A DNA stretch of 64,000 bases from Clostridium_T sp040217795 (GTDB lineage: Bacteria; Bacillota; Clostridia; Clostridiales; Clostridiaceae), in NCBI GenBank assembly GCA_040217795.1, contig JBEHWK010000006.1, positions 3,179 to 67,178 of the forward strand, read 5' to 3'. Position numbers and translations under genes: made by a program. Under the pieces are notes generated by a model. The model was given only the letters and a program-made list of their open reading frames with translations, ran no database searches and was not told the DNA's origin. Shown piece by piece: positions 25,935-35,613 of the stretch (position 1 is its first letter; each line of letters starts with the position of its first letter).

Positions 25935-26204
25935 TTATCTTCCTCTTACACTCTTTATAGGAATGTTGGCAACAAGGGCAGGTGAGTTTCCTTCAGCAGC
26001 CTCTGTTTTTGTTACTGTTATTTCCATATCCCCGGCATCTATTTCCACATATTTTGAAATTACCTGAAGTATTTCCTCCCTGATTTTAGTTAAAAGTTCA
26101 GGAGCAATCTCACCTCTGTCATGGATAAGAATAAGTCTTAACCTATCTTTAGCTATATCCTTAGGCAAGGGTTTATTTCCAAAAAACTTATTAAAAAATT
26201 CCAT
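25935..26204 (-). CDS. minE: Cell-division topological specificity factor MinE
   Basis: 89 residues. The N-terminal membrane-targeting helix is MEFFNKFFGNKPLPKDIAKD. The anti-MinCD region is RLRLILIHDRGEIAPELL, and the dimerisation domain has EEILQVISKYVEIDAGDMEI. MinE stimulates MinD ATPase and drives pole-to-pole oscillation. Its presence marks the oscillating system of clostridia, rather than DivIVA/MinJ. Start ATG after AAAGGGGGAG; 23 bp after minD. Confidence 0.95.
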   Translation of the reverse strand: MEFFNKFFGNKPLPKDIAKDRLRLILIHDRGEIAPELLTKIREEILQVISKYVEIDAGDMEITVTKTEAAEGNSPALVANIPIKSVRGR

Positions 26205-26226
26205 TTCTCTCTCCCCCTTTTAATAG

Positions 26227-27021
26227 CTATCTCAGCTTAAACAGTTTTTTCAGTGAACCCAGTAAACCTGCATCCGTATTTAAGTCTATAAGAGGAACAT
26301 CTTCTCCGGTGATTCTTCTTGCAATATTCCTAAATGCTTGTCCAGCAATTGCTTTTTCATCAAGAACAATAGGTTCTCCTCTGTTTGTAGATATAGTTAT
26401 GGACTTGTCATCCGGAACTACTCCTAAAAGCTTGATTGACAATATTTCTAAAATATCCTGTATGTCTAACATATCCCCGTTTTGGGTCATTTCATAGTTT
26501 AATCTGTTTACAATAACCTGATGGTCATCCAACCCTTTTGAATCCAGCTTTCCTATAACTCTGTCAGCATCTCTTACAGATGTGACTTCCGGATTCACAA
26601 CTACAATTGCTCTGTCCGCAGCTACAACTGCATTTTCAAAACCTTGCTCTATACCTGCAGGACAATCTATAAGAACATAATCAAAATCTCCTTTAAGCTC
26701 GTTTATTATGCTTAACATCTGATTTGGAGTTATATCATTCTTATCCTTTGTCTGGGCAGTAGGAAGCAAATACAGATTCGGAAATCTTTTATCCCTTATC
26801 ATTGCCTGCTTTGTTCTGCATCTCTTTTCAAAAACATCTACTATAGTATATACTATCCTGTTTTCCAATCCCATTAATACATCCAGATTTCTAAGACCAG
26901 TATCCCCATCTATTACAACCACTTTTTTACCTAAAGCTGCTAGAGCAGTTCCTATATTTGCTGTCGTGGTGGTCTTCCCGACTCCGCCCTTTCCTGACGT
27001 TATGACTATTGACTCTCCCAT
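26227..27021 (-). CDS. minD: Septum-site-determining ATPase MinD
   Basis: 264 residues from MGESIVITSGKGGVGKTTTT, with the deviant Walker A at its start. DGDTGLRNLDVLMGLENR is the switch I/A' box and VLIDCPAGIEQGF is Walker B. The C-terminal amphipathic membrane-targeting helix is LLGSLKKLFKLR. It recruits MinC to the membrane. The ATG was chosen over an earlier one because GGAGGTATTTAGA precedes it. Confidence 0.97.
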   Translation of the reverse strand: MGESIVITSGKGGVGKTTTTANIGTALAALGKKVVVIDGDTGLRNLDVLMGLENRIVYTIVDVFEKRCRTKQAMIRDKRFPNLYLLPTAQTKDKNDITPNQMLSIINELKGDFDYVLIDCPAGIEQGFENAVVAADRAIVVVNPEVTSVRDADRVIGKLDSKGLDDHQVIVNRLNYEMTQNGDMLDIQDILEILSIKLLGVVPDDKSITISTNRGEPIVLDEKAIAGQAFRNIARRITGEDVPLIDLNTDAGLLGSLKKLFKLR

Positions 27022-27041
27022 TCTAAATACCTCCAATTTGT

Positions 27042-27674
27042 TTAAATAAATTTATTTGGTAAATACGGCTCTACGATGATTGTTCCATCTTTCAGCCTTG
27101 CTACTTCCGGATATTTCGGTTTTTCTCCGTCTTCAGGAGATACTGTTATAACATCCCCTATCTGAAGAAGTTCAGGTTCCAATAAAAATGCTGTAATAAA
27201 CGCCTTGGTATTGCCAGTTGTACCAGCATGAACCTGTCCTCTTATTTTCCCCATGACAACAATGTTCCCTGCTGCATATATTTCTGAACCTGGATTGACA
27301 TCTCCTACGATTACCAGATTCCCCATATAATCTATTCTCTGGCCGCTTCTTATTGTTTTTCGAATAAACCTGGTTCTTCCTTCATTTATTCCGTTAAAAA
27401 CCTTTACTTCTTTTTCCTCCATGTCCTTGAATATGCATTCTTTAATTCCTATATCTTCAAAAAGAGTATCCTTTAATTTTCTCATATCTCTTTCTTCTAT
27501 GTACTTCAGATCAGTTTTTATAGTTAAAACCGCACCCTTGTAAAACTTCTTACCCTTGCTTAGTTTTTCCGAAAGAGCTTCCAAAACTTCACTGAAGTCT
27601 TTAAATTTATTATAGTTAATCGCTGCAAACAGCCCTTCCCTATTCCCTTTTATTACTATTCTATCATCAATCAT
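27042..27674 (-). CDS. minC: Septum-site-determining inhibitor MinC
   Basis: 210 residues. The N-terminal FtsZ-inhibiting domain spans ~1-95 (DRIVIKGNREGLFAAINYN). The C-terminal beta-helix is seen in IRSGQRIDYMGNLVIVGDVN, GSEIYAAGNIVVMGKIRGQV and HAGTTGNTKAFITAFLLEPE. The last is the MinD-binding surface. Start ATG after AGAGAGG. First gene of minCDE. Confidence 0.95.
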   Translation of the reverse strand: MIDDRIVIKGNREGLFAAINYNKFKDFSEVLEALSEKLSKGKKFYKGAVLTIKTDLKYIEERDMRKLKDTLFEDIGIKECIFKDMEEKEVKVFNGINEGRTRFIRKTIRSGQRIDYMGNLVIVGDVNPGSEIYAAGNIVVMGKIRGQVHAGTTGNTKAFITAFLLEPELLQIGDVITVSPEDGEKPKYPEVARLKDGTIIVEPYLPNKFI

Positions 27675-27778
27675 AAGCAACCTCTCTCACAGGTTTTTTA
27701 TCTTTTTATTGTGTCCTTTCTATTATAATACATTTTTATGTAAATTGACAATGAAGATTTCCAATTTCAATGCTGAAA

Positions 27779-27801
27779 AGAGCGGCAAAAACTGCCGCTC
27801 T
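27779..27801 (-). terminator. Terminator after the mre-pbp operon
   Basis: 9-bp perfect arms AGAGCGGCA/TGCCGCTCT with a short loop, 18 bp beyond the PBP2 stop codon and followed by TTTTC on the minus strand. It isolates the min operon from mreBCD-pbp2. Confidence 0.85.
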
Positions 27802-27818
27802 GAAAAATATCAATATGC

Positions 27819-30740
27819 TTATTGGCCATCTGTACCGCCTGTTGCATTTGTTGTCTCTGCTGCACCTGCCGCACTTCCTGAATCACCTGATGTTGTGTTC
27901 TTTATATCTGCCAGAGGCGGATCCAGAGTGTAGCTGTTAGCAGGCGCGTAACCCATAGCCTTCAGCTGATCTCTGAAGTATGTTTCATACACTGCCTTGG
28001 CTACATTAGCTCCGAAATATCCGTGTCCACCATCATATAATAACACACATACAGCAATCTGAGGATCATCCAGGGGAGCAAATGACACGTAAACCCCGAA
28101 GGCTTCACGTCCGTATTCGCTTTGATCAGATCTGAAGGTAGCCGTACCTGTCTTACCACCTGAAGCTATAGGGAATTTCGCAAAAACTGAACTTGCTGTA
28201 CCGCCTTCCGCAGTATTGGCCATATTCATACCTGTTTTAATGGCATCAAGATATTCTGTCGGAATATCAATCTTGTCCAGCACTTCCGGTTTATATTCCT
28301 GAACTACATTTCCCTCTCTGTCTGTAACCTTATCCACCAGGTGGGCTCTATACCTTGTGCCTCCATTTACCAGAGTGGAAATATATCCTACCAGCTGAAG
28401 AGGGGTGAAGGTATCCATACCCTGGCCAATGGCTCCATAAGCAATCTGCGTCGCGCTCATTATTTCCAGGGAAACAGAGTAGATGACATAATTGGAAATT
28501 TCATAAGATGCTTTATCTACCGCTGTTTTTGGAGAAACATTTGCACCTGCCACATTAGCCTGATACTTAGGTGAATTGTCATATATCTCCTGAACCACAG
28601 GCCTTACAGCTTTATTAAAGGTCTCGAAGTCTCCCCTTATATCCCTTGTTCCCACTTCATTAAGCTTATCTTTTACCATCTGTTTTAACTTTTTCTTTGC
28701 TGCAGCCAGCTTTTCACTGTCATCGCTGTTAACAGCAAGATCCATTGCCGGGAATGATCCTCTGCCTGCAAAAGATCCCGCTTCTGCATACTGCACCAGA
28801 TTGAAGTTAATCATATTGATGGTGTTTGACTTGAAAGACTGGAAATTGTAAACCTGGCCGAAGTTCTCCGCCAATTCAATTCCTGTCCCAACCTTTTGTG
28901 TACTGTTTGGATCACTTCCCAATCCCATTTTCCATGCATACTGCGATAAAGTATCCAGCCCTTTAACCTTATCCGCTACATCAGCCTTTTCAGTTGGTGC
29001 ATATTTTTTGTACATTCTGATAGCACAATCATAATAAAAATAGTTACTTGATACCGCAAGGGCCCTTCTGATGTCTGTAATTGCAGGTGTCGCCTCATCC
29101 TCAGGCTTCAGATTCCCAAATATATCCGGATATTTATCGAAGTACGTTTTTGTCTGCATAGTTTCACTGGTGGTGATGACACCCTCACTTAAGGCAGCCA
29201 CGGAAGTCAATGGTTTAAATGTAGATCCTGGCGGTGTCAGCCCCAATGTGGCATAGTTATATAAGGCCTTTGGATAAAGGTCATATCTGTCTTCCCTTAT
29301 TCCGTCCTTATTTTTCGGGAACAAATCATCCACAGTCTTATTTAACCCTTGTTTCGCAATAAAATTCTTCCCGAACTCCTCAAGCTGAGAGTTGTTAGGG
29401 AAATACGTCTTTGACAGTTCTGATGTCAAAGCCCCTGGAGTAGAGAATACATTCGGGTCGAAATCAGGAAAACTTGATAAAGCAAGTATTCTTCCTGTTT
29501 TAACCTCCTGAACCACCACAGCTCCCCTCGTGGCATTTCTAACATCAACTCCTTGATCAATGAACCCCTCGCTCTGAAGCCCTTCTAATACTCCCTTCAG
29601 ACTCGTTTCTGCTGAATATTGAATATTTTTATCGATTGTAAGCTGAACGTTCATGCCCGGAGAAGGTTCAAGCCTGAATAACTCTTCAGTTTTTCTTCCT
29701 TTAGAGTTTACCATCACTGTGGTTCCGCCTTTTGTTCCTTTAAGAACACTTTCAAAAGCAGACTCGATTCCGCTTTTTCCTATCTTGTCGGTGCTTACAT
29801 CATATCCCTTTTCTGTATATCTTGCCTCCGCACTTCCATCTATCGCACCTATGTATCCAATTACTGAAGATGCCAGGTTCTTATATGGATAAGACCTTAC
29901 CGGTTCAGTAGAAACGTCAATTCCAGGCAGATCATTAAGCTTCTGATAGAAAATGAATGATGTTTCCTTTTTTACATTTGCCAGGGTTACAGGCTTATAT
30001 CCTTTAAAACTCTGCATTTTTATGGCATCTTTTATAACCAGGTACTTTCTGACATCCTGCAATGAATAGCTTTTTAAGATCAAAGCCAGGATATCTTTCC
30101 CGTTCATATTCTCATACTTTTCTCTTTCTTCTTTAGATGAAGGATTCAGCATCTCATACATCTTATAACTTTCAATCATATAATAAAAAGTATCTTCCGG
30201 AGAATACCCATAAAGAGCATCATCCAGCTGGTTTTGCTGTGCGGAAGTCAAATCGCCCTTATTGCCCGGGAAAAGCTTTTTCTTCAGTATTTCATCCAAC
30301 CCTCTGTCTTTTTTAAACCTGACATTCAAAGCTTTTATTGAAGCTGCATCACTGGTGTTAAAATCAAAATAGTAATTATTGTTCTCATCCAGTTTAAGCT
30401 GCATATCATCCTCGATGGCTTCACCTCTAGTATTAAGGATATCAAAAACCTTTGCCATTGTGCCATAGAAGCTTGTGTTGGACTCATCCGTAGAAGTAAA
30501 GGTAATTGTATAACTCTGAACACTCGTTGCCAGTATATTCCCATTTTGGTCATAGATAATACCTCTTGGAGCATTTTCTGCCACAAACCTTCTTGACCTG
30601 TTATTTGCCATATCCTTATAATCATCATACTTAATAACCTGGAGATAAATAAGTTTTCCCAATATAATACTAAAAATAATAAACATTAATGCAATTAAGA
30701 AGGTATATCTGTTCAAAAACTTCTTCTTTTTTTTATTCAT
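27819..30740 (-). CDS. mrdA: Penicillin-binding protein 2 (class B transpeptidase, elongasome)
   Basis: 973 residues, long for PBP2 (600-700 in enterics), with the extra length lying in the pedestal and inside the transpeptidase domain. An N-terminal membrane helix (FLIALMFIIFSIILGKLIYL) is followed by the dimerisation region (NAPRGIIYDQNGNILA). Transpeptidase motifs: nucleophile S-x-x-K in PPGSTFKPLTS, S-x-N in AVSSNYFYYDC, and K-T-G in ASGGKTGTATF. The C-terminal ~20 residues are Gly/Ser/Thr/Ala-rich. It crosslinks peptidoglycan during elongation with RodA and MreBCD. Large PBP2 proteins are known in clostridia. Start ATG after AAAAGGTGATTAT. Confidence 0.93.
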   Translation of the reverse strand: MNKKKKKFLNRYTFLIALMFIIFSIILGKLIYLQVIKYDDYKDMANNRSRRFVAENAPRGIIYDQNGNILATSVQSYTITFTSTDESNTSFYGTMAKVFDILNTRGEAIEDDMQLKLDENNNYYFDFNTSDAASIKALNVRFKKDRGLDEILKKKLFPGNKGDLTSAQQNQLDDALYGYSPEDTFYYMIESYKMYEMLNPSSKEEREKYENMNGKDILALILKSYSLQDVRKYLVIKDAIKMQSFKGYKPVTLANVKKETSFIFYQKLNDLPGIDVSTEPVRSYPYKNLASSVIGYIGAIDGSAEARYTEKGYDVSTDKIGKSGIESAFESVLKGTKGGTTVMVNSKGRKTEELFRLEPSPGMNVQLTIDKNIQYSAETSLKGVLEGLQSEGFIDQGVDVRNATRGAVVVQEVKTGRILALSSFPDFDPNVFSTPGALTSELSKTYFPNNSQLEEFGKNFIAKQGLNKTVDDLFPKNKDGIREDRYDLYPKALYNYATLGLTPPGSTFKPLTSVAALSEGVITTSETMQTKTYFDKYPDIFGNLKPEDEATPAITDIRRALAVSSNYFYYDCAIRMYKKYAPTEKADVADKVKGLDTLSQYAWKMGLGSDPNSTQKVGTGIELAENFGQVYNFQSFKSNTINMINFNLVQYAEAGSFAGRGSFPAMDLAVNSDDSEKLAAAKKKLKQMVKDKLNEVGTRDIRGDFETFNKAVRPVVQEIYDNSPKYQANVAGANVSPKTAVDKASYEISNYVIYSVSLEIMSATQIAYGAIGQGMDTFTPLQLVGYISTLVNGGTRYRAHLVDKVTDREGNVVQEYKPEVLDKIDIPTEYLDAIKTGMNMANTAEGGTASSVFAKFPIASGGKTGTATFRSDQSEYGREAFGVYVSFAPLDDPQIAVCVLLYDGGHGYFGANVAKAVYETYFRDQLKAMGYAPANSYTLDPPLADIKNTTSGDSGSAAGAAETTNATGGTDGQ

Positions 30741-30751
30741 ATAATCACCTT

Positions 30752-31243
30752 TTAATTAAATTTCCAAGGATCTTTCATATAGCTTTTTTCTGTAAATTTG
30801 TATATCTTTTTATAGAAGATAAAAGCAAATACTGCATTTATTAAAGATACCAGCATAATTCCTGAGAGATACATATCAGCTTTCAAAATCAATAAAATCA
30901 CATAAACCAACATATACTTCATAAAAGTTGCTAAAAAAACAGTAATAACCGGAATTGTCCTTCTGTTTCTAAATATATTTTTTCCTACTGCCGAAGCCAG
31001 CAAACAAAGAATTAGATTTATCAGGGAGTTCACACCAAATGCATTTGCAAAAAACACATCCTGAAGGATTCCTGAATAAGCGCCTATAAAAACTGCTTCC
31101 CAGGCCCCCCCCAGGATTGAATAGCATATTGCAAATGTAAAAAGCAGGCTTCCCCATGAACCTGATATATGGAAGACAGGTAAAACTGCATTATCAAGAG
31201 TAAAAAATAATAACCCTATAAGTATCAATATAATTCTTTTCAT
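30752..31243 (-). CDS. mreD: Rod-shape-determining membrane protein MreD
   Basis: 163 residues with five predicted helices (IILILIGLLFFTLDNAVLPV and GILQDVFFANAFGVNSLINL). The G-x-x-x-D motif in YSGILQDVFF matches MreD. Its ATG is 3 bp after the mreC stop codon. Confidence 0.88.
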   Translation of the reverse strand: MKRIILILIGLLFFTLDNAVLPVFHISGSWGSLLFTFAICYSILGGAWEAVFIGAYSGILQDVFFANAFGVNSLINLILCLLASAVGKNIFRNRRTIPVITVFLATFMKYMLVYVILLILKADMYLSGIMLVSLINAVFAFIFYKKIYKFTEKSYMKDPWKFN

Positions 31244-31246
31244 AAG

Positions 31247-32101
31247 CTATTGACCATCACTATTAATAATTCTTTTATCTTTGGGAATCAATACATACAA
31301 TTCCTCAAGCTTGTTAAAATCTACAAAAGGTTCAATTACAGCACTTTTGCTTACCTTTACCTTGTCTTCTTCCACACTTAACACTTTACCAATCCTGATA
31401 TTCTTAGGATATATTCGTCCAAGATCTGAAGTCAAAATGATATCCCCTTCCTTCACAGCTGAACTCATAGGTATATTATAGACTTTTGCCAATAGCCTGT
31501 TTTTCGAATCCTTATATCCTTTTACAATTCCCACAGTATCTTCAGTACTTTCAATTTTCGCAGCTATTGCAATATTTTCATTAATTAAAGATTGAACAAT
31601 AGCCCAGTTACTTCCCAATGAAGTAACCTGTCCTACTATCCCCTTTGAAGCCATGACAGGCATTCCCTTTTCCAGTCCGTCCTTGCTTCCTTTATCAATA
31701 ATATATCCTGAGAGAAAGTTATCTCCGCTGTATCCTATTATATTTGTTCCTATAATGTTATAATCCTGGTTTCCGCTTGCAAAATTCACTATTTCTCTTA
31801 ATCTTTCATTTTCACTTTTAAGGCTGTTGTATTCCACAAGCTGATTCTGCAATTCATCATTTTCCTTGTTAAGTCTTTCATTTTCCCGTTTCACTTCAGA
31901 AAAATTATAAAAGAAATCTATAAAACCCTTGAATTTATCTGCACCAGTATAAGCAATTCTTTGAATGGGATTTAATGCTGCACCCGCACCGCTTTCAATT
32001 GTGCTCTTATTTTGTGTCTTATATGTATAGACAATTGTTAATAAAAAACCAACTGACAGTACTATAACAGTTACTGCCAGTTTATTCTTAAACAGCTTCA
32101 T
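31247..32101 (-). CDS. mreC: Rod-shape-determining protein MreC
   Basis: 284 residues: one N-terminal helix (LAVTVIVLSVGFLLTIVYTY), a coiled coil at ~70-105 (EVKRENERLNKENDELQNQL), then the two beta-barrels (NIIGYSGDNFLSGYIIDKGS, GMPVMASKGIVGQVTSLG). It organises PBP2/RodA outside the membrane. Start ATG after GAGGATAATGGC; 7 bp after mreB. Confidence 0.93.
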   Translation of the reverse strand: MKLFKNKLAVTVIVLSVGFLLTIVYTYKTQNKSTIESGAGAALNPIQRIAYTGADKFKGFIDFFYNFSEVKRENERLNKENDELQNQLVEYNSLKSENERLREIVNFASGNQDYNIIGTNIIGYSGDNFLSGYIIDKGSKDGLEKGMPVMASKGIVGQVTSLGSNWAIVQSLINENIAIAAKIESTEDTVGIVKGYKDSKNRLLAKVYNIPMSSAVKEGDIILTSDLGRIYPKNIRIGKVLSVEEDKVKVSKSAVIEPFVDFNKLEELYVLIPKDKRIINSDGQ

Positions 32102-32108
32102 AAAGCCA

Positions 32109-33125
32109 TTATCCTCTTTGTTGTTTTGCTATATTATCAAAATCTTCCAGGGCTTTACCAGCTCCGAGAGCAACACAATCAAGAGGTGATTCTGCGATGT
32201 GTACAGGCATGTGTGTTTCCTTGTTGATTAACGCATCCAATCCCCTTAACAATGCGCCGCCTCCAGCTAACATAATACCTTTATCCATAATATCAGCAGA
32301 TAATTCAGGTGGTGTTTTTTCAAGAGTTGTCTTAATTGATTCAATAATTGCAGCTATAGGCTCTTTCAATGCTTCTCTTATCTGAGCTTCATTTATTTCA
32401 ATTATCTTAGGAAGACCAGTTATCAAGTCTCTTCCCTTAATCTCCATTGTTTTTTCTTCTTCTTCTGTTTTATAAGCTGATCCTAATTCCATCTTTATGT
32501 TTTCAGCTGTTCTTTCACCTATCATAAGGTTGTATTCTCTCTTAATGTAGCTTATTATTGCCTGATCAAGCTCATCTCCAGCCACCCTTAAAGACTTAGC
32601 TGTAACAATACCTCCCAAAGAGATTATTGCAACTTCAGTAGTACCTCCGCCGATGTCTACGATCATGCTTCCTGTAGGTTCAGAAACTGGAAGTCCAGCA
32701 CCAATTGCAGCTGCCATAGGCTCTTCCATCAATAGAACGTCTCTTGCTCCTGCAGATTTTGTAGCTTCATATATCGCTCTTTTCTCAACTTCTGTTACTC
32801 CTGATGGATAGCAGATGATGATTCTTGGGCTTGTAAATGCACTTTTGCTTGTTACTTTTTCAATGAATTTCTTAATCATTGTTTGAGTGATATCAAAATC
32901 AGCTATTACTCCATCTCTCATTGGTCTGATTGCAACGATGTTTCCTGGAGTTCTTCCTATCATCAGTTTTGCTTCAGCACCTACTGCAAGTGGTTTCTTA
33001 GTATTGTTGTTTATAGCCACAACTGAAGGTTCCCTCAATACTATACCTTTTCCTTTAACAAATACTAGAGTGTTAGCTGTTCCTAAATCTATCCCCATAT
33101 CTTTCGTCATTCCAAATAATCCCAT
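32109..33125 (-). CDS. mreB: Actin-like rod-shape protein MreB
   Basis: 338 residues. Phosphate 1 loop is DMGIDLGTANTLVFVKGKGI, phosphate 2 is MIVDIGGGTTEVAIISLGG, and the adenosine motif is MLAGGGALLRGLDALI. Full family length. Filaments guide lateral wall growth. Start ATG after AAAGGGGAAAAATTAA. It heads mreBCD-mrdA. Confidence 0.97.
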   Translation of the reverse strand: MGLFGMTKDMGIDLGTANTLVFVKGKGIVLREPSVVAINNNTKKPLAVGAEAKLMIGRTPGNIVAIRPMRDGVIADFDITQTMIKKFIEKVTSKSAFTSPRIIICYPSGVTEVEKRAIYEATKSAGARDVLLMEEPMAAAIGAGLPVSEPTGSMIVDIGGGTTEVAIISLGGIVTAKSLRVAGDELDQAIISYIKREYNLMIGERTAENIKMELGSAYKTEEEEKTMEIKGRDLITGLPKIIEINEAQIREALKEPIAAIIESIKTTLEKTPPELSADIMDKGIMLAGGGALLRGLDALINKETHMPVHIAESPLDCVALGAGKALEDFDNIAKQQRG

Positions 33126-33146
33126 TTAATTTTTCCCCTTTCAGAT

Positions 33147-33836
33147 TTATATTATGGATTTTTCTTTTAAACTCACATATGTATTTTTTCCTATTATAAT
33201 ATGATCAAGAAGATCGATTCCCATAATCTTGCTGCATTCTTTTAGTCTTAAAGTAATATTTATGTCCTCTTTGCTTGGAGACGGATCCCCTGAAGGATGA
33301 TTGTGACATATAATTATTGATGCGGCATTGTTTTTTAATGCTTCAGAGAAAACTTCCCTCGGGTGTACTATTGAAGAGTTTAAAGTTCCTCTGAATATTT
33401 CCTTAATGGAAATGACCACATTTTTAGTGTTCAGGATCACAAGCATCAACACTTCCTGGGGCAGATTACTCATTTCATTCATAAGCAAATCCGCTGCAGC
33501 CTTCGGTTCAGATATCCTAATCTCACCGCTGGCTCCCCGGTAGGAATTGATTCTTTTGGCCAGTTCACACAATGCCATGAGCCTTGAAGCCTTTGCCTTT
33601 TTAATTCCTCTGATTTTCAGAAAATCTTCAGCACCAGCCGTAATCATCCCATTTAAACCATTCACGGATTCAAGTATTTTAAAGCTTACATCCATGACGC
33701 TTTCATTCTTTGTTCCGCATCTTAGGATCAATGCAAGTAATTCTATGTTTGTCAAGGTTTCAGCACCATAAAGAAACAATTTTTCTTCAGGCCTTTCATT
33801 TTCGGGTAAATCCATAACTTTCAGAGTTTTTCCCAT
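33147..33836 (-). CDS. radC: RadC family (JAB1/MPN metalloprotease fold) protein
   Basis: 229 residues from the ATG after AAGGAGAGTTCAG. An HhH-containing N-terminal region spans ~1-100 (LKIRGIKKAKASRLMALCEL). The MPN domain carries the zinc motif HNHPSGDPSPSKEDINIT with an upstream Glu in VHPREVFSEAL. Despite the name, a DNA-repair role is not supported by later work and its function is unclear. Located between mreB and maf as in Bacillus. Confidence 0.93.
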   Translation of the reverse strand: MGKTLKVMDLPENERPEEKLFLYGAETLTNIELLALILRCGTKNESVMDVSFKILESVNGLNGMITAGAEDFLKIRGIKKAKASRLMALCELAKRINSYRGASGEIRISEPKAAADLLMNEMSNLPQEVLMLVILNTKNVVISIKEIFRGTLNSSIVHPREVFSEALKNNAASIIICHNHPSGDPSPSKEDINITLRLKECSKIMGIDLLDHIIIGKNTYVSLKEKSII

Positions 33837-33874
33837 CTGAACTCTCCTTAAATAATATAGATTCCCCATCCCAC

Positions 33875-34441
33875 TTAAATTATTTCCCTAAGCATCTTAT
33901 TTAATCTATTAAGAGGAAGACCAACCACATTATAGAAGCATCCTTCTATTTTCTCTGTGAAAACTCCGCCATAACCCTGAATTCCGTACGCTCCTGCCTT
34001 ATCCATAGGTTCGCCGCTTTCCACATATGCTGCTATTGTTTCTTCACTTAATTCAGAAAAATATACTTTGGTACATACTGCCTCTTTAAGAACTTTCGAA
34101 TCTCCTGATTTCATTACAGTGATTCCGGAATAAACCTCATGGCATCTTCCGCTGAGAGTTCTAAGCATGTTTGCAGCATCCTCCCTGTCTTTAGGTTTCC
34201 CTAAAATCTTACCATCTATTGTAACAATGGTATCTGCAGCTATAATTAAAGAATCATCTTTTTTTTCTTTTGCAATTTCATTTGCTTTACCAAAAGACAG
34301 TTCCTTTACGTATTCTTCCAGATCCCCTGAAAATATTACACTGTCTTCATCAAAGTTGCTTACTGCAACTTCAAATTCTTCAACAAGCCTGATAAGAAGT
34401 TCTCTTCTTCTGTCTGAGGCTGATGCAAGAATCACTTTCAT
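33875..34441 (-). CDS. maf: Maf-family nucleotide pyrophosphatase
   Basis: 188 residues starting MKVILASASDRRRELL, the Maf signature. LIIAADTIVTIDGKILGKP holds the catalytic Asp, GKPKDREDAANMLRTLSGRC follows, and DKAGAYGIQGYGGVFTEKIE is the C-terminal motif. The family hydrolyses dTTP/UTP or modified nucleotides and affects septation. First gene of the maf-radC-mreBCD cluster. Start ATG after AGGATGTGATAAAT. Confidence 0.95.
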   Translation of the reverse strand: MKVILASASDRRRELLIRLVEEFEVAVSNFDEDSVIFSGDLEEYVKELSFGKANEIAKEKKDDSLIIAADTIVTIDGKILGKPKDREDAANMLRTLSGRCHEVYSGITVMKSGDSKVLKEAVCTKVYFSELSEETIAAYVESGEPMDKAGAYGIQGYGGVFTEKIEGCFYNVVGLPLNRLNKMLREII

Positions 34442-34751
34442 ATTTATCACATCCTGGATAAAGTGTGCATTAGAACACCTTCTGATATTTGAAAAATAAA
34501 TGTAAAAATCTCCTTTTCATAATAATTTTTAAGAAGTTCAGCTTAAAAAAGCTTATAAACACCTTTATGAAACTTCAGTTTTTTTACAGTAATTTTCCTA
34601 ATATAGTTTATCATTTATGAATATCATATACAAGTAACTTTCATTATTTTGAGTAATTTTAACCATATTGAAACCTTTTTAATGAATGCACTTTCCTATG
34701 AAATAAAAAAAGGCCTCCAAAAAGCCTCATAAAATATATATATTAATATAA
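34442..34751. other. Intergenic spacer upstream of maf with a short repeat motif
   Basis: AT-rich with no gene. It contains a variant copy (GCACTTTCCTATGAAATAAA, 34688-34707) of the motif found at 2499 and 52468, followed by a small AGGC...GCCT hairpin. It ends at the terminator of the minus-strand ~790-nt RNA unit. Confidence 0.5.
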
Positions 34752-34757
34752 AGTAAA

Positions 34758-34796
34758 AACCACCAATCAGCCTCTCATCACAACTGACCGGTGGTT
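34758..34796 (-). terminator. Terminator of RNA copy 1
   Basis: Minus-strand stem AACCACCGGTCAG/CTGATTGGTGGTT (13 bp, two G-U pairs) with a 13-base loop, followed by TTTTTAC. Confidence 0.8.
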
Positions 34797-35004
34797 TAAA
34801 CAAATCCTAATTCATTTAAAAAATCTGGTTCTATTTGAATTCCTATCACTCCTTCATATTAAATTTTTAATAATATATTTTTCACATATACTATTAAATT
34901 ACAACTTTGTTTTTTTGATTTTAACTTTTTTGTACCCTGGCAGATATTATCATTCTGAAATATCTTAGTAAGTTCTTTACGTACTCACTATATACACAAA
35001 TCTG

Positions 35005-35450
35005 ATTCTATCCTAATTTTGAACTTCGGTCTCCTGTCTTGCACTAAATCATCGGATTTTTGATGTTTATTCTCTGATCTTCAAACTCAGTCCTTAAACA
35101 TAGGAGCCATGTTTTTAATTTTGATATTCGTTCTCTGATTTTCAAGGTTACCTCTCAAATCTTTGAACCAAGTCCTGAGATTTAAGGTGTTATCCTTTAA
35201 ACTTAAACTTCCTTTCCAATCTTTGATGTTTAGTCTCCGACCGTCAAAATCAGTCTTTGATTTAACCATATGTCTTTAATCTTAAACTCCATTCTTTAAT
35301 CCTTGATATTCAGTCTCGGACTTCAGAATTTTATTATTGACCTTAAACTATGTCTTAAACCTTTGAACTTAATTTTCTGAACTTTGATGTTTAGTCTCCG
35401 ACCATAAATCTTGTCCTCTGAATATTGGATTCTGCCTTCATCTATGAACT
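35005..35450 (-). repeat. Degenerate ~20-bp tandem repeats inside RNA copy 1 (~22 units)
   Basis: Units of 19-21 bp, approximate transcript-strand consensus rTTCAAArATCAGAGAAtAA. Some units are nearly identical (the CTCCGACC-containing pair at ~35232 and ~35395, plus strand); most differ at several positions. Unit lengths vary, so no codon frame is maintained across the array. Confidence 0.8.
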
Positions 35451-35544
35451 TTAACCCGGATAAACGATGGGATATATCGGGACTGTTTTAAGAATTAGGA
35501 TTTGCGGGAAGTTCAGTTGTTTTACTAACTGACTTCTTGAATTA

Positions 35545-35573
35545 ATTATAGCACCATTTGAAAAATAAATCAA
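35545..35573 (-). promoter_or_regulatory. Sigma-A promoter of RNA copy 1
   Basis: On the minus strand: TTGATT (35573-35568), 17-bp spacer, TATAAT (35550-35545). Hexamers, spacing and the TTGATTTATTTTT stretch are kept in copy 2. Confidence 0.8.
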
Positions 35574-35613
35574 CCGAAAATTCAGAAAATTTAATCAGTT
35601 CTTTTTGCTGTTT

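Larger units (their letters stand above)
34752..35538 (-). ncRNA. Predicted ~790-nt structured RNA with 20-nt repeat array, copy 1
   Basis: Transcription unit on the minus strand. In order: sigma-A promoter just upstream; 5' hairpin GAAGTCAGTT...AACTGAACTTC; closing-helix 5' strand CAAATCCTAATTC (35504-35492); ~22 degenerate 20-bp units; a conserved block with GAAAAATATATTATTA and GAATTCAAATAG; closing-helix 3' strand GAATTAGGATTTG (34813-34801), a perfect 13-bp complement of the 5' strand 678 bp away; then the terminator. No long reading frame is shared with copy 2. The order, spacing, promoter and terminator match copy 2 at 43.3-44.1 kb. Not matched by eye to any RNA family I know; function unknown. 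Confidence 0.7.

Noticed and set aside
35087..35269. 60-residue open frame with a 7-residue-like pattern on the minus strand inside RNA copy 1
   Set aside because: The pattern is produced by the ~20-bp DNA repeats. Unit lengths vary between 19 and 21 bp, there is no ribosome-binding site, and copy 2 has no matching frame.
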